From Jeotgalibacillus marinus (GTDB lineage: Bacteria > Bacillota > Bacilli > Bacillales > Jeotgalibacillaceae), in NCBI RefSeq assembly GCF_040801915.1, contig NZ_JBFMIA010000002.1:1-64000 (forward strand): a stretch of DNA of 64,000 nt, given 5' to 3'. Within the stretch, counting starts at the first letter, position 1; every line of letters begins with the position of its first letter. A model generated the notes under the pieces. It was not told the origin of the DNA and searched no databases. It worked only from the letters and a program-made list of their open reading frames with translations. This document shows, piece after piece, positions 16,982 to 25,897 of this stretch. The position numbers and the translations under genes are program-made.

Positions 16982-17920
16982 ATGAGTGAAAAAGAGGGCA
17001 CACTAAGTGTTCGTTATAAAGATTTTGAATACACAGTTTCTGGAGACGCATCCTTTATTGATCGTCACGAACCGATTGCCCTTGATTTGCTATCACAATT
17101 GATGAATAAAGAGATCAATTTTGATAGAAATGATCCAATCCCTAATCCAGCAACACGTGACGTTAAAATTTCGGGCACCCTTGATCTTGAAAAACCTTCA
17201 ACTACACGCAAACCAATCGCCCAGATACCGATAGAAGAAAAACGTGATATTCAGCTTTTTCTTGAAGAATTGCCTCTTCACTCAGAATGGCAGTTCACCC
17301 TGGCGATGGCTTTTTATTTATCTCAATATAAATTACAGCCATCATTTACAGCTAAATCTGTACGTAAACAATTTTCTGAAGCACGCCACACTGTTCCGAA
17401 TAATATCCATTTAAGTTTTCATACGTGTGTAAAAAAAGACTATTTAAAAGAATTTGGCCTAGCAGAACTTCAGAAAACGTACGAGATTACCGAGACAGGC
17501 ATTCATTATATTCGGAACTTAAAAAAGATCAACTCTGAGCAGGAAAATGCTGCTGATTTAACAAATACCACACAAAACGATCGTCAGCGTCAGTTACTCG
17601 ATTTCACGTTGGAAGAGCTTCATTTAGACCAAAACCCGAATCCATCATTGCTCGAACGAATGGAAGACCAAGCGCTAAGCGTACTTTACATTTATAAAAC
17701 GGAACTGGATTTTTCACATCTCTCTGCACAAGATGTCCACACGATTTTACGTGATTACTTTTCGTATAAATATTCATTAAAAGCTGTGCAAATCGCTCTA
17801 AGTCGTTCTCGTCCAAAAGTTAAGAAAATAAAATACGATGGTCAAATGCGCTATCAACTGACGACAGAAGGAATGGAGTATATAGAAGATGTTATGCGAA
17901 AACAATTGAATAGTAACTAA
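16982..17920 (+). CDS. Uncharacterised protein with two winged-helix-like repeats
   Basis: A 312-residue cytosolic protein I do not recognise. After an N-terminal region (SVRYKDFEYTVSGD...) there are two similar helical units ending in a wing-like strand and helix. Unit 1 (about 100-180) ends YEITETGIHYIRNL; unit 2 (about 225-308) ends YQLTTEGMEYIEDV. Each also has an alternating helix such as TAKSVRKQFSEAR or SAQDVHTILRDYF. The internal duplication suggests tandem winged-helix domains, hence nucleic-acid or protein binding. GAGGAGGG precedes the ATG; it has its own promoter and terminator. No membrane segment or catalytic motif is seen. Confidence 0.8.
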   Translation: MSEKEGTLSVRYKDFEYTVSGDASFIDRHEPIALDLLSQLMNKEINFDRNDPIPNPATRDVKISGTLDLEKPSTTRKPIAQIPIEEKRDIQLFLEELPLHSEWQFTLAMAFYLSQYKLQPSFTAKSVRKQFSEARHTVPNNIHLSFHTCVKKDYLKEFGLAELQKTYEITETGIHYIRNLKKINSEQENAADLTNTTQNDRQRQLLDFTLEELHLDQNPNPSLLERMEDQALSVLYIYKTELDFSHLSAQDVHTILRDYFSYKYSLKAVQIALSRSRPKVKKIKYDGQMRYQLTTEGMEYIEDVMRKQLNSN

Positions 17921-17925
17921 TATTG

Positions 17926-17969
17926 AAAACAGTCTGAGGCATGTTGATGTATCTTTGGACTGTTTTTTT
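17926..17969 (+). terminator. Terminator of the tandem winged-helix gene
   Basis: AAAACAGTC pairs with GACTGTTTT and runs into seven T; the loop region can pair further. Confidence 0.75.
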
Positions 17970-18136
17970 GTGGTGTGACAGGATTGTAGGCAGTAAGGTA
18001 AAGATGATTGACGATGACATATATTTTGAGTAAAACTAGTTCCTTCCTATTATTGTACTTATTTTTCGAATATTCCTTTTTCCCTTATTGCATGATATCA
18101 TTACAATTAGACACTAATTTTGAAATGAGGGACAGG

Positions 18137-19081
18137 ATGAGTACGCGAACGAAAAATAGCAACAAGAAAAAGAAAAAGTGGCTGAAGTGGACGTTGATTA
18201 TTTCACTACTATTCGTAGTTGGAATTGGAGTATATGGATTTTCAATCTATCGATCTCTAACTTCAGCGACGGATCAAATGCATCAATCCATTGATCGAGA
18301 TGGTTCTGACAAGCGAGCGGAAGAAGTTCAGTTCGAAGAAAAAGATCCATTTTCTGTATTGCTGCTAGGAATAGATCGGGACGAAAATGGGACAGGGCGT
18401 TCCGACACGATGATGGTCATGACGGTAAACCCTCAAGAAGAAACGACAAAGATTTTAAGTATCCCACGTGATACGTATACAGAAATGATCGGAGCAGGAT
18501 ACGGATACGACGATAAAATCAATCACGCTTATGCATTCGGTGGCGTTCCAATGGCAATGGATACCGTTGAAAATTTATTAGATATACCTATTGATTACTT
18601 TGTTGAAGTGAGCATGGAAGGCTTTGAAGAACTCGTTGACGCTGTTGATGGCGTGACTATTAATAATAATTTTTCGTTTGAATCTGGTGGTCATTCGTTT
18701 CCTGAGGGAGAATTATCTTTAAGTGGTGATGAGGCATTAGCATTCACACGTATGCGCTATGAGGATCCAAATGGTGACTTTGGTCGTCAAGAACGTCAAC
18801 GTCAAGTTATGGAAGCTTTTATACAAGAGGGAGCAAGTGTGAACTCGCTTTGGAATTTTGGAAATATTTTTGATGCATTAGGAAATAACATTAAGACAAA
18901 TCTATCCCTTGATCAGATGGTCGATATTCAACGTGAATACCGAGCTGCTGCATCAAGTCTTGAGCAATCAACGATTGAAAATGGATCAGGTCAAATGATT
19001 GACGGTATTTATTACTATGTAGTTCCCGATGAAGAAATCTCAAAAATTCAATCATCACTAAAAGATCATCTTAATTTGTAA
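18137..19081 (+). CDS. LytR-CpsA-Psr (LCP) family cell-wall glycopolymer ligase
   Basis: A 314-residue membrane protein of the TagT/TagU/TagV type. A Lys-rich cytoplasmic start (NKKKKKWLKW) and one signal-anchor helix precede an extracellular LCP domain. The domain shows LLLGIDRDENGTGRSDTMMV, ILSIPRDTY, the segment around VDAVDGVTI, and AFTRMRYEDPNGDFGRQERQ; these arginines and aspartates bind polyprenyl pyrophosphate. Such enzymes attach teichoic acid or capsule from lipid carrier to peptidoglycan. I start at 18137 (GAGGGACAGG upstream); the frame extends 43 codons further upstream without a ribosome site. It could act on the polysaccharide made by the 31.7-44.6 kb operon, though nothing links them directly. 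Confidence 0.9.
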   Translation: MSTRTKNSNKKKKKWLKWTLIISLLFVVGIGVYGFSIYRSLTSATDQMHQSIDRDGSDKRAEEVQFEEKDPFSVLLLGIDRDENGTGRSDTMMVMTVNPQEETTKILSIPRDTYTEMIGAGYGYDDKINHAYAFGGVPMAMDTVENLLDIPIDYFVEVSMEGFEELVDAVDGVTINNNFSFESGGHSFPEGELSLSGDEALAFTRMRYEDPNGDFGRQERQRQVMEAFIQEGASVNSLWNFGNIFDALGNNIKTNLSLDQMVDIQREYRAAASSLEQSTIENGSGQMIDGIYYYVVPDEEISKIQSSLKDHLNL

Positions 19082-19092
19082 ATTAACCACAC

Positions 19093-19131
19093 AAAAACCA
19101 GTTCTGCGACTAGTGCCAGAACTGGTTTTTT
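19093..19131 (+). terminator. Terminator of the LCP gene
   Basis: AAAAACCAGTTCTG pairs perfectly with CAGAACTGGTTTTT (19093-19106 with 19117-19130). Confidence 0.9.
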
Positions 19132-19172
19132 GTAATCTTGGGTTAAATAACAACCAGTAGTATTACTGCAAC

Positions 19173-19239
19173 AATCGTCAATTAAAAAACATTGCCTCCG
19201 ATCAAAAATCATAAGGGGCAACGTTTTTAATTGACGATT
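19173..19239 (-). repeat. Long imperfect inverted repeat, likely 3' hairpin of a small operon
   Basis: Arms 19173-19199 and 19215-19239 match at about 23 of 25 positions (shared AATCGTCAATTAAAAA...). It begins seven nt after the stop of the 39-residue ORF on the minus strand and probably terminates or stabilises that transcript. It lacks a classical final T tract. Confidence 0.6.
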
Positions 19240-19245
19240 AATATT

Positions 19246-19365
19246 CTATCTTTTTTTAATTGTTGAGTCTGATTTCTTTCTATCACATATGATGCATCGA
19301 TCGGTGTAATAGTCATATCTATGTTTTTTTCTAATTCTACAATCAAACCAGTGTCTAAGTTTCAT
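19246..19365 (-). CDS. Small basic CxxC protein (39 residues)
   Basis: A 39-residue frame with a very biased, protein-like composition: KLRHWFDCRIRKKHRYDYY followed by DRCIICDRKK. It has one CxxC plus an upstream Cys and several His, so it may bind zinc. Its ATG overlaps the TGA of an upstream 16-codon ORF (ATGA), which suggests translational coupling. A long hairpin follows immediately. I know no named family. It lies isolated between the LCP gene and a convergent carrier gene. Confidence 0.5.
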   Translation of the reverse strand: MKLRHWFDCRIRKKHRYDYYTDRCIICDRKKSDSTIKKR

Positions 19366-19412
19366 AGGTCCTGACACCTTCTATCTTGATACTCTCCTAA
19401 AACGCTCATCAT
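19362..19412 (-). CDS. 16-codon ORF overlapping the small CxxC gene
   Basis: Starts ATG-ATG at 19412 after GGAGGTTAG, a good ribosome site. It encodes MMSVLGEYQDRRCQDL and ends in ATGA overlapping the next start. It may be a leader peptide or the first of two coupled small genes. It could also be one gene split by a frameshift with the 39-residue ORF. Confidence 0.45.
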   Translation of the reverse strand: MMSVLGEYQDRRCQDL

Positions 19413-19950
19413 CTAACCTCCATAAAACACTAACAATAAAGTATTTTCGGCGTTTCAGCCGTCATATCAATTAAACATTAGACTGTAACTTTGTGGTCCA
19501 GCCTTTTCCTATTAAATATACATTTAGAATACAATGAAATCAATGCAATTATAGTTTTAGTTAAAAATAGGAGTTATTGGTTTAATTATACAAATGTATA
19601 ACTTTAGGTTTATCTAAGAAATTTATACTTTAGTATCTTCCCTAGAGATAAAAAAAGACGACCTTCTTAAAGAAGAAGTCACCACAACCAATTCACAGAA
19701 AAGAGGACTTCCCTATGAAAATCTTATATTAAAAGCTCTAGTGAAAACAGAAGATATTATATAAGTTTTTTCATTCATATAATACTAAATATCCATAAAA
19801 AAATCAATTACTTTATAATCATTTATATTATTATAATCTAATTAACAAGGTCAAAAGACTTATATTTTGATTGTTTTTAATCGCCTAAGATCAAAATGTA
19901 ATCACAGCTGATGAAATGGACTAAGAGATTTTATGAAATTCATCACACTA
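19413..19950. other. AT-rich intergenic region
   Basis: Contains a small hairpin CGGC-6nt-GCCG upstream of the minus-strand mini-ORFs and an imperfect hairpin near 19667-19690. I see no convincing gene or promoter. Confidence 0.4.
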
Positions 19951-19997
19951 AAAAACACCTATTTGTACGTGAATTAGCGCGGCAAATAGGTGTTTTT
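19951..19997. terminator. Terminator of the leftward MFS gene
   Basis: AAAAACACCTATTTG pairs with CAAATAGGTGTTTTT (15 bp) around a 17-nt loop, ending next to the stop codon at 19998. Confidence 0.9.
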
Positions 19998-21233
19998 CTA
20001 AAATTTTCTCGTTTTCCTTAATACTAGTAAAAGAAGGGCCGCTAGTAACATTAATCCAGCCATAAATATCCACGAAGCAATAAAACTATTGTTAATATCC
20101 GAAATCATTCCAAAAACGGGTGGAAAAATAATGACCCCTACGGAACCAATCGTTAGACTAAAACCACTTGCCAATCCCGCTTTTTCAGGAGGTGTAAGTT
20201 CAGTCGCGATGTTCATCCATAGTCCATTGAATCCAGAAACGGCAAAACCTAAAATGAAAATCAACAATCCTAAAAGCCACACAGGTGTCGTAGGTTCGAG
20301 GAATGTCATGGAAAGTGACCCACCAAATCCAATAATCGTTAGAATAAGCATAACCGCAAAACGACTTCCTCCAAAAAACGTATCACTAATCGTTCCCCAC
20401 ACAACACGACCGACAGACCCTCCAACTTCCGATAATACAAACATCGTCCCAGCAATCGCTAATCCAAATAACAGCTCATTACCTACATAAAACAACAAAT
20501 AGATATTTAAGCTCATCTGGGATCCGTTGATAATAAGAGCAACCAGACTAATGATAACAAGCGGTCGATACTTAGCTACACTCATTACTTGAACAAACAA
20601 CGACTTTGTACTCTCAGATCCTTCTTTTTGCTGAATTGGCCTCTCTTTATAGTTAACGTAAGAGAGAGCACCAGCTAAAATCAATAGCAAGCATGCACCC
20701 ACCATCGCTATCCGCCACCCGCTCCCGATCGCTATTGGTAAAAGCACAATGGCAGCTAAGGCAGATCCAAAGGTAATGCCCATCTGCTTAATACCCATTG
20801 CCATCCCACGCCGTCTTTTGGGGAACCAATATAAGATGCCTCGGTTGGTTACCGGATGCATGGTACCATACGCCATTCCACCAAGAACGATGCATAAAAG
20901 GATAAGTACATAAGATTCAAGTAAAGTTGCTACCGTGTATGAAGCTCCTAACATCAAACAAACGATAAACAATAACTTCTTGGTTCCCATCCGATCAACC
21001 AGCAATCCAGACGGAATACTCACTAGCATTTGTCCTGCAAAAAGAGCAGATGGCAACAAACCAACTTGAGCGTTGGTTAAGCCTAAATCTTCGGCAATGA
21101 ATGGAGAAATAGGCGCAATGCTTCTTCCCACTAATGCAACAATAATTTGCGCGAGCAGCAGCCATCCGAGCATACGCCATGCGAGGTTAGGCTCAAATTG
21201 ATCGTCGGGATTAAGTACGGTATCTGTTCTCAC
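19998..21233 (-). CDS. MFS transporter (organic anion/nitrate-like subgroup)
   Basis: A 411-residue carrier with about 12 membrane segments. The loop 2-3 motif is GLLVDRMGTKKLLF and the N-terminal region reads like anion:cation or hexuronate/NarK-type porters (HPVTNRGILYWFPKRRRGMAMG). The start is a GTG at 21233 with AAATAAG immediately before it; the exact start is uncertain. It is divergent from an L-Ala-D/L-Glu epimerase-like gene and an M20 hydrolase gene, so it may import an acidic peptide or acyl-amino acid for them; this is inferred from context only. Confidence 0.85.
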   Translation of the reverse strand: MRTDTVLNPDDQFEPNLAWRMLGWLLLAQIIVALVGRSIAPISPFIAEDLGLTNAQVGLLPSALFAGQMLVSIPSGLLVDRMGTKKLLFIVCLMLGASYTVATLLESYVLILLCIVLGGMAYGTMHPVTNRGILYWFPKRRRGMAMGIKQMGITFGSALAAIVLLPIAIGSGWRIAMVGACLLLILAGALSYVNYKERPIQQKEGSESTKSLFVQVMSVAKYRPLVIISLVALIINGSQMSLNIYLLFYVGNELLFGLAIAGTMFVLSEVGGSVGRVVWGTISDTFFGGSRFAVMLILTIIGFGGSLSMTFLEPTTPVWLLGLLIFILGFAVSGFNGLWMNIATELTPPEKAGLASGFSLTIGSVGVIIFPPVFGMISDINNSFIASWIFMAGLMLLAALLLLVLRKTRKF

Positions 21234-21519
21234 CTTATTTCAGCAACCCAAAAAATCATATTCTCTACACACCCTCATTTGCTTTTACCTATTAAATATC
21301 CTACCCTGCGTTCTTTATATTAACCTGGTTCATTTATTCGGGCAGCAATGAACCAGTGACACCTCTAAAAACTAACTGCATCATTAGTTCGACAAAAATA
21401 TGCAAAAATCCTTTAATCTCCGGAACATAACGAGAAAAAGCAAAATTATAATATCAAATAACGTACTATGATTTCAATTACCCATCTCATTATTTTTATA
21501 ACTTTATTTCAAGCCACAG

Positions 21520-21548
21520 TTGACTATAAAAAATTTTCTGATTATTAT
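21520..21548 (+). promoter_or_regulatory. Sigma-A promoter of the epimerase gene
   Basis: TTGACT (21520-21525), 17 bp, TATTAT (21543-21548), about 50 nt before the start codon. Nothing else clear is seen in 21234-21519. Confidence 0.65.
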
Positions 21549-21595
21549 TAACGTGCGTATTTAACGACAATTAAACGACAGAAAGTTGGTATACC

Positions 21596-22708
21596 ATGAA
21601 CATTGTTGAAGCTCGATTATGGGGAATTCATTTACCACTAAAAGAACCATTTGTGATTTCGTATGCAACTTTTCACCATATGCCATCGATTATTGTTCAG
21701 TTAAAGACCGATGATGGATTAGTTGGGTATGGTGAAGCTGTACCAGATGAACACGTCACTGGAGAATCGTTTCTAGCATCGTATGAGTTGCTAAAACATC
21801 AATTACTTCCTGCGATTATGAATCAGTCTCCATTTAATATTGAAGCTATTCACGCGCGTTTAGACGATAGTATCCGCCAAAATCCCTCTATTAAAGCTGC
21901 GATTGATATTGCCTGCTATGACTTAATGGGAAAAGCGATAGGTCAGCCGATTTATAACCTGATCGGGGGAAAGGCTCATGATCGGCAAACCTATCCGAAA
22001 GTGATTTCAATTGGGACGCCTGATGAAATGGTGGATGCATGCAAAAAAGCACTTCATGCTGGATACGAGGAATTAAAAATAAAAGTAAGCGGTGATGTCA
22101 AAGTGGATATCATCCGATTACAAGCGATCCGTGAAGCCGTAACAAGTAACGTACCGATTCGTATCGATGTAAATCAAGGTTGGCGAACCTACGATCAAGC
22201 CAAACGAGCACTGGCGAAGTTAGAACAGCTGGAATTAGATTGGGTGGAACAACCACTAGACCCTTCCTATTTTAATGAGATGAGTGAACTTCGCAAGCAA
22301 ACGTCCACTCCCCTCATGCTGGATGAAAGTATACATAATGCCCAAGACTTACAACGAGCAATTACAACAAGATCTGCAGATAAAATCAATATTAAACTAA
22401 TGAAATGCGGCGGCATTTATCCAGCCATTCATCTTGCAAAAACCGCTGAAGCAGCAGGCTTAACGTGCCAAATAGGATCTATGGTTGAGTCATCCATAGG
22501 ATCTGCGGCTGGCTACCATGTAGCCCTATCAAAAAGAAATATCACAGGTACAGAACTTACGGGTCCACTCCTCTTTTCTAAAGATATCGGGGACCTTCTT
22601 TATGATATTCCGACCGTGTCATTGAGTGGGGAACCAGGTTTAGGTATCACAGTGAATCACGCAATTCTTGAAGACTTAAGCGTGAAACAGGACAAAGTGA
22701 CGTTCTAA
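21596..22708 (+). CDS. Enolase-superfamily epimerase (L-Ala-D/L-Glu epimerase-like)
   Basis: A 370-residue muconate-lactonizing/mandelate-racemase-type barrel. The N-terminal capping domain has ISYATFHHMPSIIVQL and GYGEAVPDE. The barrel shows the catalytic Lys pair region ELKIKVSG, metal ligands Asp in RIDVNQGW, Glu in WVEQPLDP and Asp/Glu in LMLDESIHN, and the second acid/base Lys in INIKLMKCGG. The best-known relative is YkfB, which epimerises L-Ala-D-Glu from murein peptides. Without the ykf peptide cluster, another dipeptide or an N-acyl-amino-acid racemase activity is possible. The ATG has only a weak ribosome site. Confidence 0.85.
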   Translation: MNIVEARLWGIHLPLKEPFVISYATFHHMPSIIVQLKTDDGLVGYGEAVPDEHVTGESFLASYELLKHQLLPAIMNQSPFNIEAIHARLDDSIRQNPSIKAAIDIACYDLMGKAIGQPIYNLIGGKAHDRQTYPKVISIGTPDEMVDACKKALHAGYEELKIKVSGDVKVDIIRLQAIREAVTSNVPIRIDVNQGWRTYDQAKRALAKLEQLELDWVEQPLDPSYFNEMSELRKQTSTPLMLDESIHNAQDLQRAITTRSADKINIKLMKCGGIYPAIHLAKTAEAAGLTCQIGSMVESSIGSAAGYHVALSKRNITGTELTGPLLFSKDIGDLLYDIPTVSLSGEPGLGITVNHAILEDLSVKQDKVTF

Positions 22709-22831
22709 CTATTGATATTTGTATAATAGTAGATTCTTAGGTTGGTTTATTATCGCTGACACCTGCGTTAATCATGCCTGTTTTTATGGGCTTATTGTAA
22801 AAAAGAACGAACATAACAGGAGGACGATGAG

Positions 22832-23932
22832 ATGAAACTCCTTGAGATTTTTGATACATTGCACTCGATCCCTGAGGTAAGTTGGGAAGAGAAAAACACG
22901 ACGAAATTTATAGAGAAATTCCTTAAAGAAAATAACATTAATGTTGAGCGATTTCCCCATCATACCGGCCTAATTGCTGAAGTAGGATCAGGTAAACCAG
23001 TGATAGGTATAAGAGCAGATATCGATGCTCTTTGGCAAGAGGTAGATGGCAAAATGCGAGCCAATCACTCGTGTGGTCACGATGCGCATATGACCATTGC
23101 GATTGGTGTATTGCTCGCGCTCAAACAAGAAGAAGCTTCGTTAAAAGGAACGATACGTTGCCTTTTTCAACCCGCTGAAGAACAAGGGAATGGTTCATTG
23201 TCTGTGGTTCAAACTGGCTTTGTCGATGATATGGATTTTTTATTTGGCGTCCACCTACGTCCAAAAGAAGAACTAGCATTAGGTAAGTCCGCCCCCTCTT
23301 TACGACATGGTGCGGCAATCTTTTATGAAGGAGAAATTGTTGGTTCGGATACACATGGGGCACGACCTTATCTAGGGGTGAACGCCATCGATATAGGCAT
23401 GACACTTCAGCAACACCTTAATCAGTTGCGTCTTTCCCCAATGATTCCACATTCAATTAAAATGACAAAATTTCATGCTGGAAGTAAAAGCCCCAATATC
23501 ATTCCTGGCTCTGCTTCTTTCAGTGTGGATGTTCGATCACAAACCAATCAAGGTTTATCGACTTTACAAGAACGTACGCAAGCCATTATGAATTCATTGG
23601 AGAATTTGTATGCGGTTAAAATTCAAGGAACGTGGATCGATTATACGCCCGGAGCAGAAGTTTCTGATGAAGCGAAACACATCCTTGAATCGGCAATCAG
23701 GGAAACAAGAGGAGACGCCAATCTAGTTGAACCAATCACTACACCAGGAAGTGATGATTTTCACTTTTACACGATCAAACGACCGAACCTAAAAGCAACA
23801 ATGCTAGCCTTAGGGGCAAATCTCACCCCTGGCCTACATCATCCAAAGATGACTTTTGACCGATCTTGTCTTGTACATGGAGTTGAGATTTTAACGTGTG
23901 CGGTTAAAAAAGCGTTTATTCATAGCAAGTAA
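22832..23932 (+). CDS. M20-family amidohydrolase / peptidase
   Basis: A 366-residue zinc hydrolase of the M20D aminoacylase/carboxypeptidase group (hippurate hydrolase, YhaA/YxeP-like). Metal-site motifs are GIRADIDAL, HSCGHDAHMT and PAEEQGNGS, and a dimerisation insert follows. A final ligand lies in PGSDDFHFY. Such enzymes remove acyl groups from amino acids or cleave dipeptides. AGGAGG precedes the ATG at eight nt. It follows the epimerase gene by 123 nt in the same direction. The pair could process imported peptides or N-acyl amino acids. Confidence 0.85.
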   Translation: MKLLEIFDTLHSIPEVSWEEKNTTKFIEKFLKENNINVERFPHHTGLIAEVGSGKPVIGIRADIDALWQEVDGKMRANHSCGHDAHMTIAIGVLLALKQEEASLKGTIRCLFQPAEEQGNGSLSVVQTGFVDDMDFLFGVHLRPKEELALGKSAPSLRHGAAIFYEGEIVGSDTHGARPYLGVNAIDIGMTLQQHLNQLRLSPMIPHSIKMTKFHAGSKSPNIIPGSASFSVDVRSQTNQGLSTLQERTQAIMNSLENLYAVKIQGTWIDYTPGAEVSDEAKHILESAIRETRGDANLVEPITTPGSDDFHFYTIKRPNLKATMLALGANLTPGLHHPKMTFDRSCLVHGVEILTCAVKKAFIHSK

Positions 23933-24302
23933 CAAACATAGGATCAGATCTTCGATACGTGATTGCGACGAAGAACTGACCCTTTGCATTAGCATTGGTT
24001 CATGGTGATCAAAAAAGTAGTTGGTTCGGGGATATGTGCGAATTATTTGGTTTGATGTGAGAATCTGCGCACCCGGTGATCGAATCACCTGCTTTTCAAA
24101 TCACTGTAGCGAATTCTTCTTTTTATATGCAATTTTGTCGTGTCTATTTATTTCCTACATGGACACGTTTTACTCCTCTCCCACTTGCACCTTTTTTCTT
24201 TTTTTGTCTTTTTTTTAGAACCTTTGTCGATGCTATTTCGAAATATGAAATATCTTCTATAATAGTCTTTGTGAGAAAAAAATACAATTAAGGGAGAGTA
24301 CA
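23933..24302. other. Intergenic region between the M20 gene and the Spo0E-like gene
   Basis: Contains a short hairpin GGTGAT-CGA-ATCACC (24075-24089) followed by GCTTTT, a possible terminator, and a TATAAT (24258-24263) that may be the -10 element of the Spo0E-like gene. No gene is supported. Confidence 0.45.
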
Positions 24303-24500
24303 ATGAATAGAGTTAGCATTGAACAACTACTATTAAAAAAGATTAATAGAATTAGAAAAGAAATGATTAACACCGCTTTTGAAACTGGAATAAATAGTAC
24401 AGAAACGCTACATTGTAGTGAAAAGTTAGATAAGTTGATTAACCTACATGTCAAATACTTTTCTAATAAAGCTCATACCGAGCATATTATTGCATCATAA
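24303..24500 (+). CDS. Spo0E-family aspartyl-phosphate phosphatase
   Basis: A 65-residue two-helix protein. The family signature appears as CSEKLDKLINLH (SxxLD motif), preceded by a first helix IEQLLLKKINRIRKEMI. Spo0E, YisI and YnzD remove phosphate from Spo0A~P and delay sporulation; the Ser-x-x-x-Asp core is the catalytic-site signature of this group. AGGGAGAG precedes the ATG. It is a single gene, flanked on both sides by non-coding DNA. Confidence 0.85.
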   Translation: MNRVSIEQLLLKKINRIRKEMINTAFETGINSTETLHCSEKLDKLINLHVKYFSNKAHTEHIIAS

Positions 24501-25371
24501 AATAAGGAGCATGACCCCCAGCTTATACATATAGTAGATTCCAAACACAGTACTCAACACTCCATTAAATTGTATAAGCGATTATTAATCTGCACATTAC
24601 TCTTACTCATCACAATTAGGATTCCGATTATTGTACTAAAAAAGAGCATACTTATAGCCTTTCCTTCTCAAAAAAACAAGCATGTAAAGAGCTCTTCACA
24701 TTTACTGTACTTTTTGTAGAGGTAAAAAAAGCATCACTAAGTCGTCAATGTATATTTGGTCATTCAACAAGTAGCTAGAGAGCAAATGAGAATCGGAAGG
24801 AAAATAACAACTGAGTATTTTCGTTATTGCTGTGCAACGGACAGAGTTATTCTGCATGTAGAGATCTGGAAATTAAAATTAATTCGAATTATAAAAAGAC
24901 GATTGGTGATTTACCTATTGTATCTACACTTAAACAAGCAGGGTGCGGGTGAAAAATCGGTGTCTGGAGAGGTGTTGCATTTGATTTTACAATTAAACAC
25001 AATCTATTAAATTCTATAGTTAAGCTTATAATACTTCCTTTCTGACATGTTTCTTCTACTGTATGTCTATGTATTCTTGGAATATCTCTTTACTGCATTA
25101 CCAGTTTGCAAAATGTTGTCTTTTTTTCTACACCTACAAAAAAGAACTTGTTAATATATTTGCACATCAAAGAGGATCACACCGATCTTGTCGGAGTGAT
25201 CCTCTTAAACTGGATTGGTTCTTCCTTCCCCTGTTTATTCCGTCTATATATGGAGATAACAGCTGAACCACGTCTTTTGCTCCATTTTTCCAACCAAATT
25301 GCGGTCGATTGACGAAGGCTGGTACCATGTCACTCATCTCTTACAGGTGTTATCCTTACGAGCGGTACTAC
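24501..25371. other. Non-coding stretch with a strong hairpin and possible gene remnant
   Basis: A 15-bp stem with one mismatch lies at 25170-25206 (AAGAGGATCAC-A-CCGA and partner) and may terminate the leftward thioesterase transcript, though T-rich sequence is weak. One rightward frame (24866-25044) reads protein-like (TIGDLPIVSTLKQAGCG, a TGA, then GVWRGVAFDFTIKHNLL), suggesting a decayed gene. Nothing else is supported. Confidence 0.4.
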
Positions 25372-25869
25372 TTACTTATGTTTGACTAACGGAGCATCCT
25401 GATTGACTGTCCTTTTTCGTTGCTCTCTTCGTTGCTGGGAAGTTTGAAAAAGCCACTTTTGCTCTTCCGTTTCTGGTACCACCAAAGGAACTTCTGTAGG
25501 TGTTCCTTTATCATCAACAGCAACCATTGTTAAAAATGAGGTGGTGGTTACTTTTTTCACTTTTTCTAATAAATTTTCAGAGTAGACTTTCACATATACT
25601 TCCATCGATGTTTTTCCCGTAGATGAAACAAAAGCCTCTAAAATCAAGATATCTCCTACTTTAGCTGCGCCGACAAAATTAACCGAATCGATAGACGCTG
25701 TTACAACAACTTTGTTGCAATGCCTCATGGCAGAAATAGCAGCTATTTCATCAATATATGATAATACCTGTCCGCCAAAAATCGTCTCTATATGATTCGT
25801 ATCTGGCGGTATGACCAGCCTTGTTTGTAACGTGTGTGATTGATTGACTGAAGCGCTTTGCCTGTTCAA
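25372..25869 (-). CDS. ykhA: Acyl-CoA thioesterase (hotdog fold, YkhA-like)
   Basis: A 165-residue hotdog thioesterase. Family features are SHTLQTRLVIPPDTNH, the helix start IFGGQVLSYIDEIAAISA (catalytic Asp in the hotdog helix) and SIDSVNFVGAAKVGD. A charged C-terminal tail is typical of BACH/YkhA proteins. It hydrolyses acyl-CoA to fatty acid and CoA. It starts at TTG with AAGGGGG eight nt upstream. It lies 28 nt downstream of metE and may be read from the same transcript, although no functional link is known. Confidence 0.88.
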   Translation of the reverse strand: MNRQSASVNQSHTLQTRLVIPPDTNHIETIFGGQVLSYIDEIAAISAMRHCNKVVVTASIDSVNFVGAAKVGDILILEAFVSSTGKTSMEVYVKVYSENLLEKVKKVTTTSFLTMVAVDDKGTPTEVPLVVPETEEQKWLFQTSQQRREQRKRTVNQDAPLVKHK

Positions 25870-25897
25870 TATGGAACCCCCTTTCTATCCGTTTCTA

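Noticed and set aside
23933..24302. Open frames at 24021-24291
   Set aside because: Phe/Cys/Ser-rich translation of T-rich DNA, without a start signal.
24756..25010. An 84-codon open frame
   Set aside because: Unlikely composition, TTG start without a ribosome site; another frame of the same DNA looks more protein-like but is also broken.
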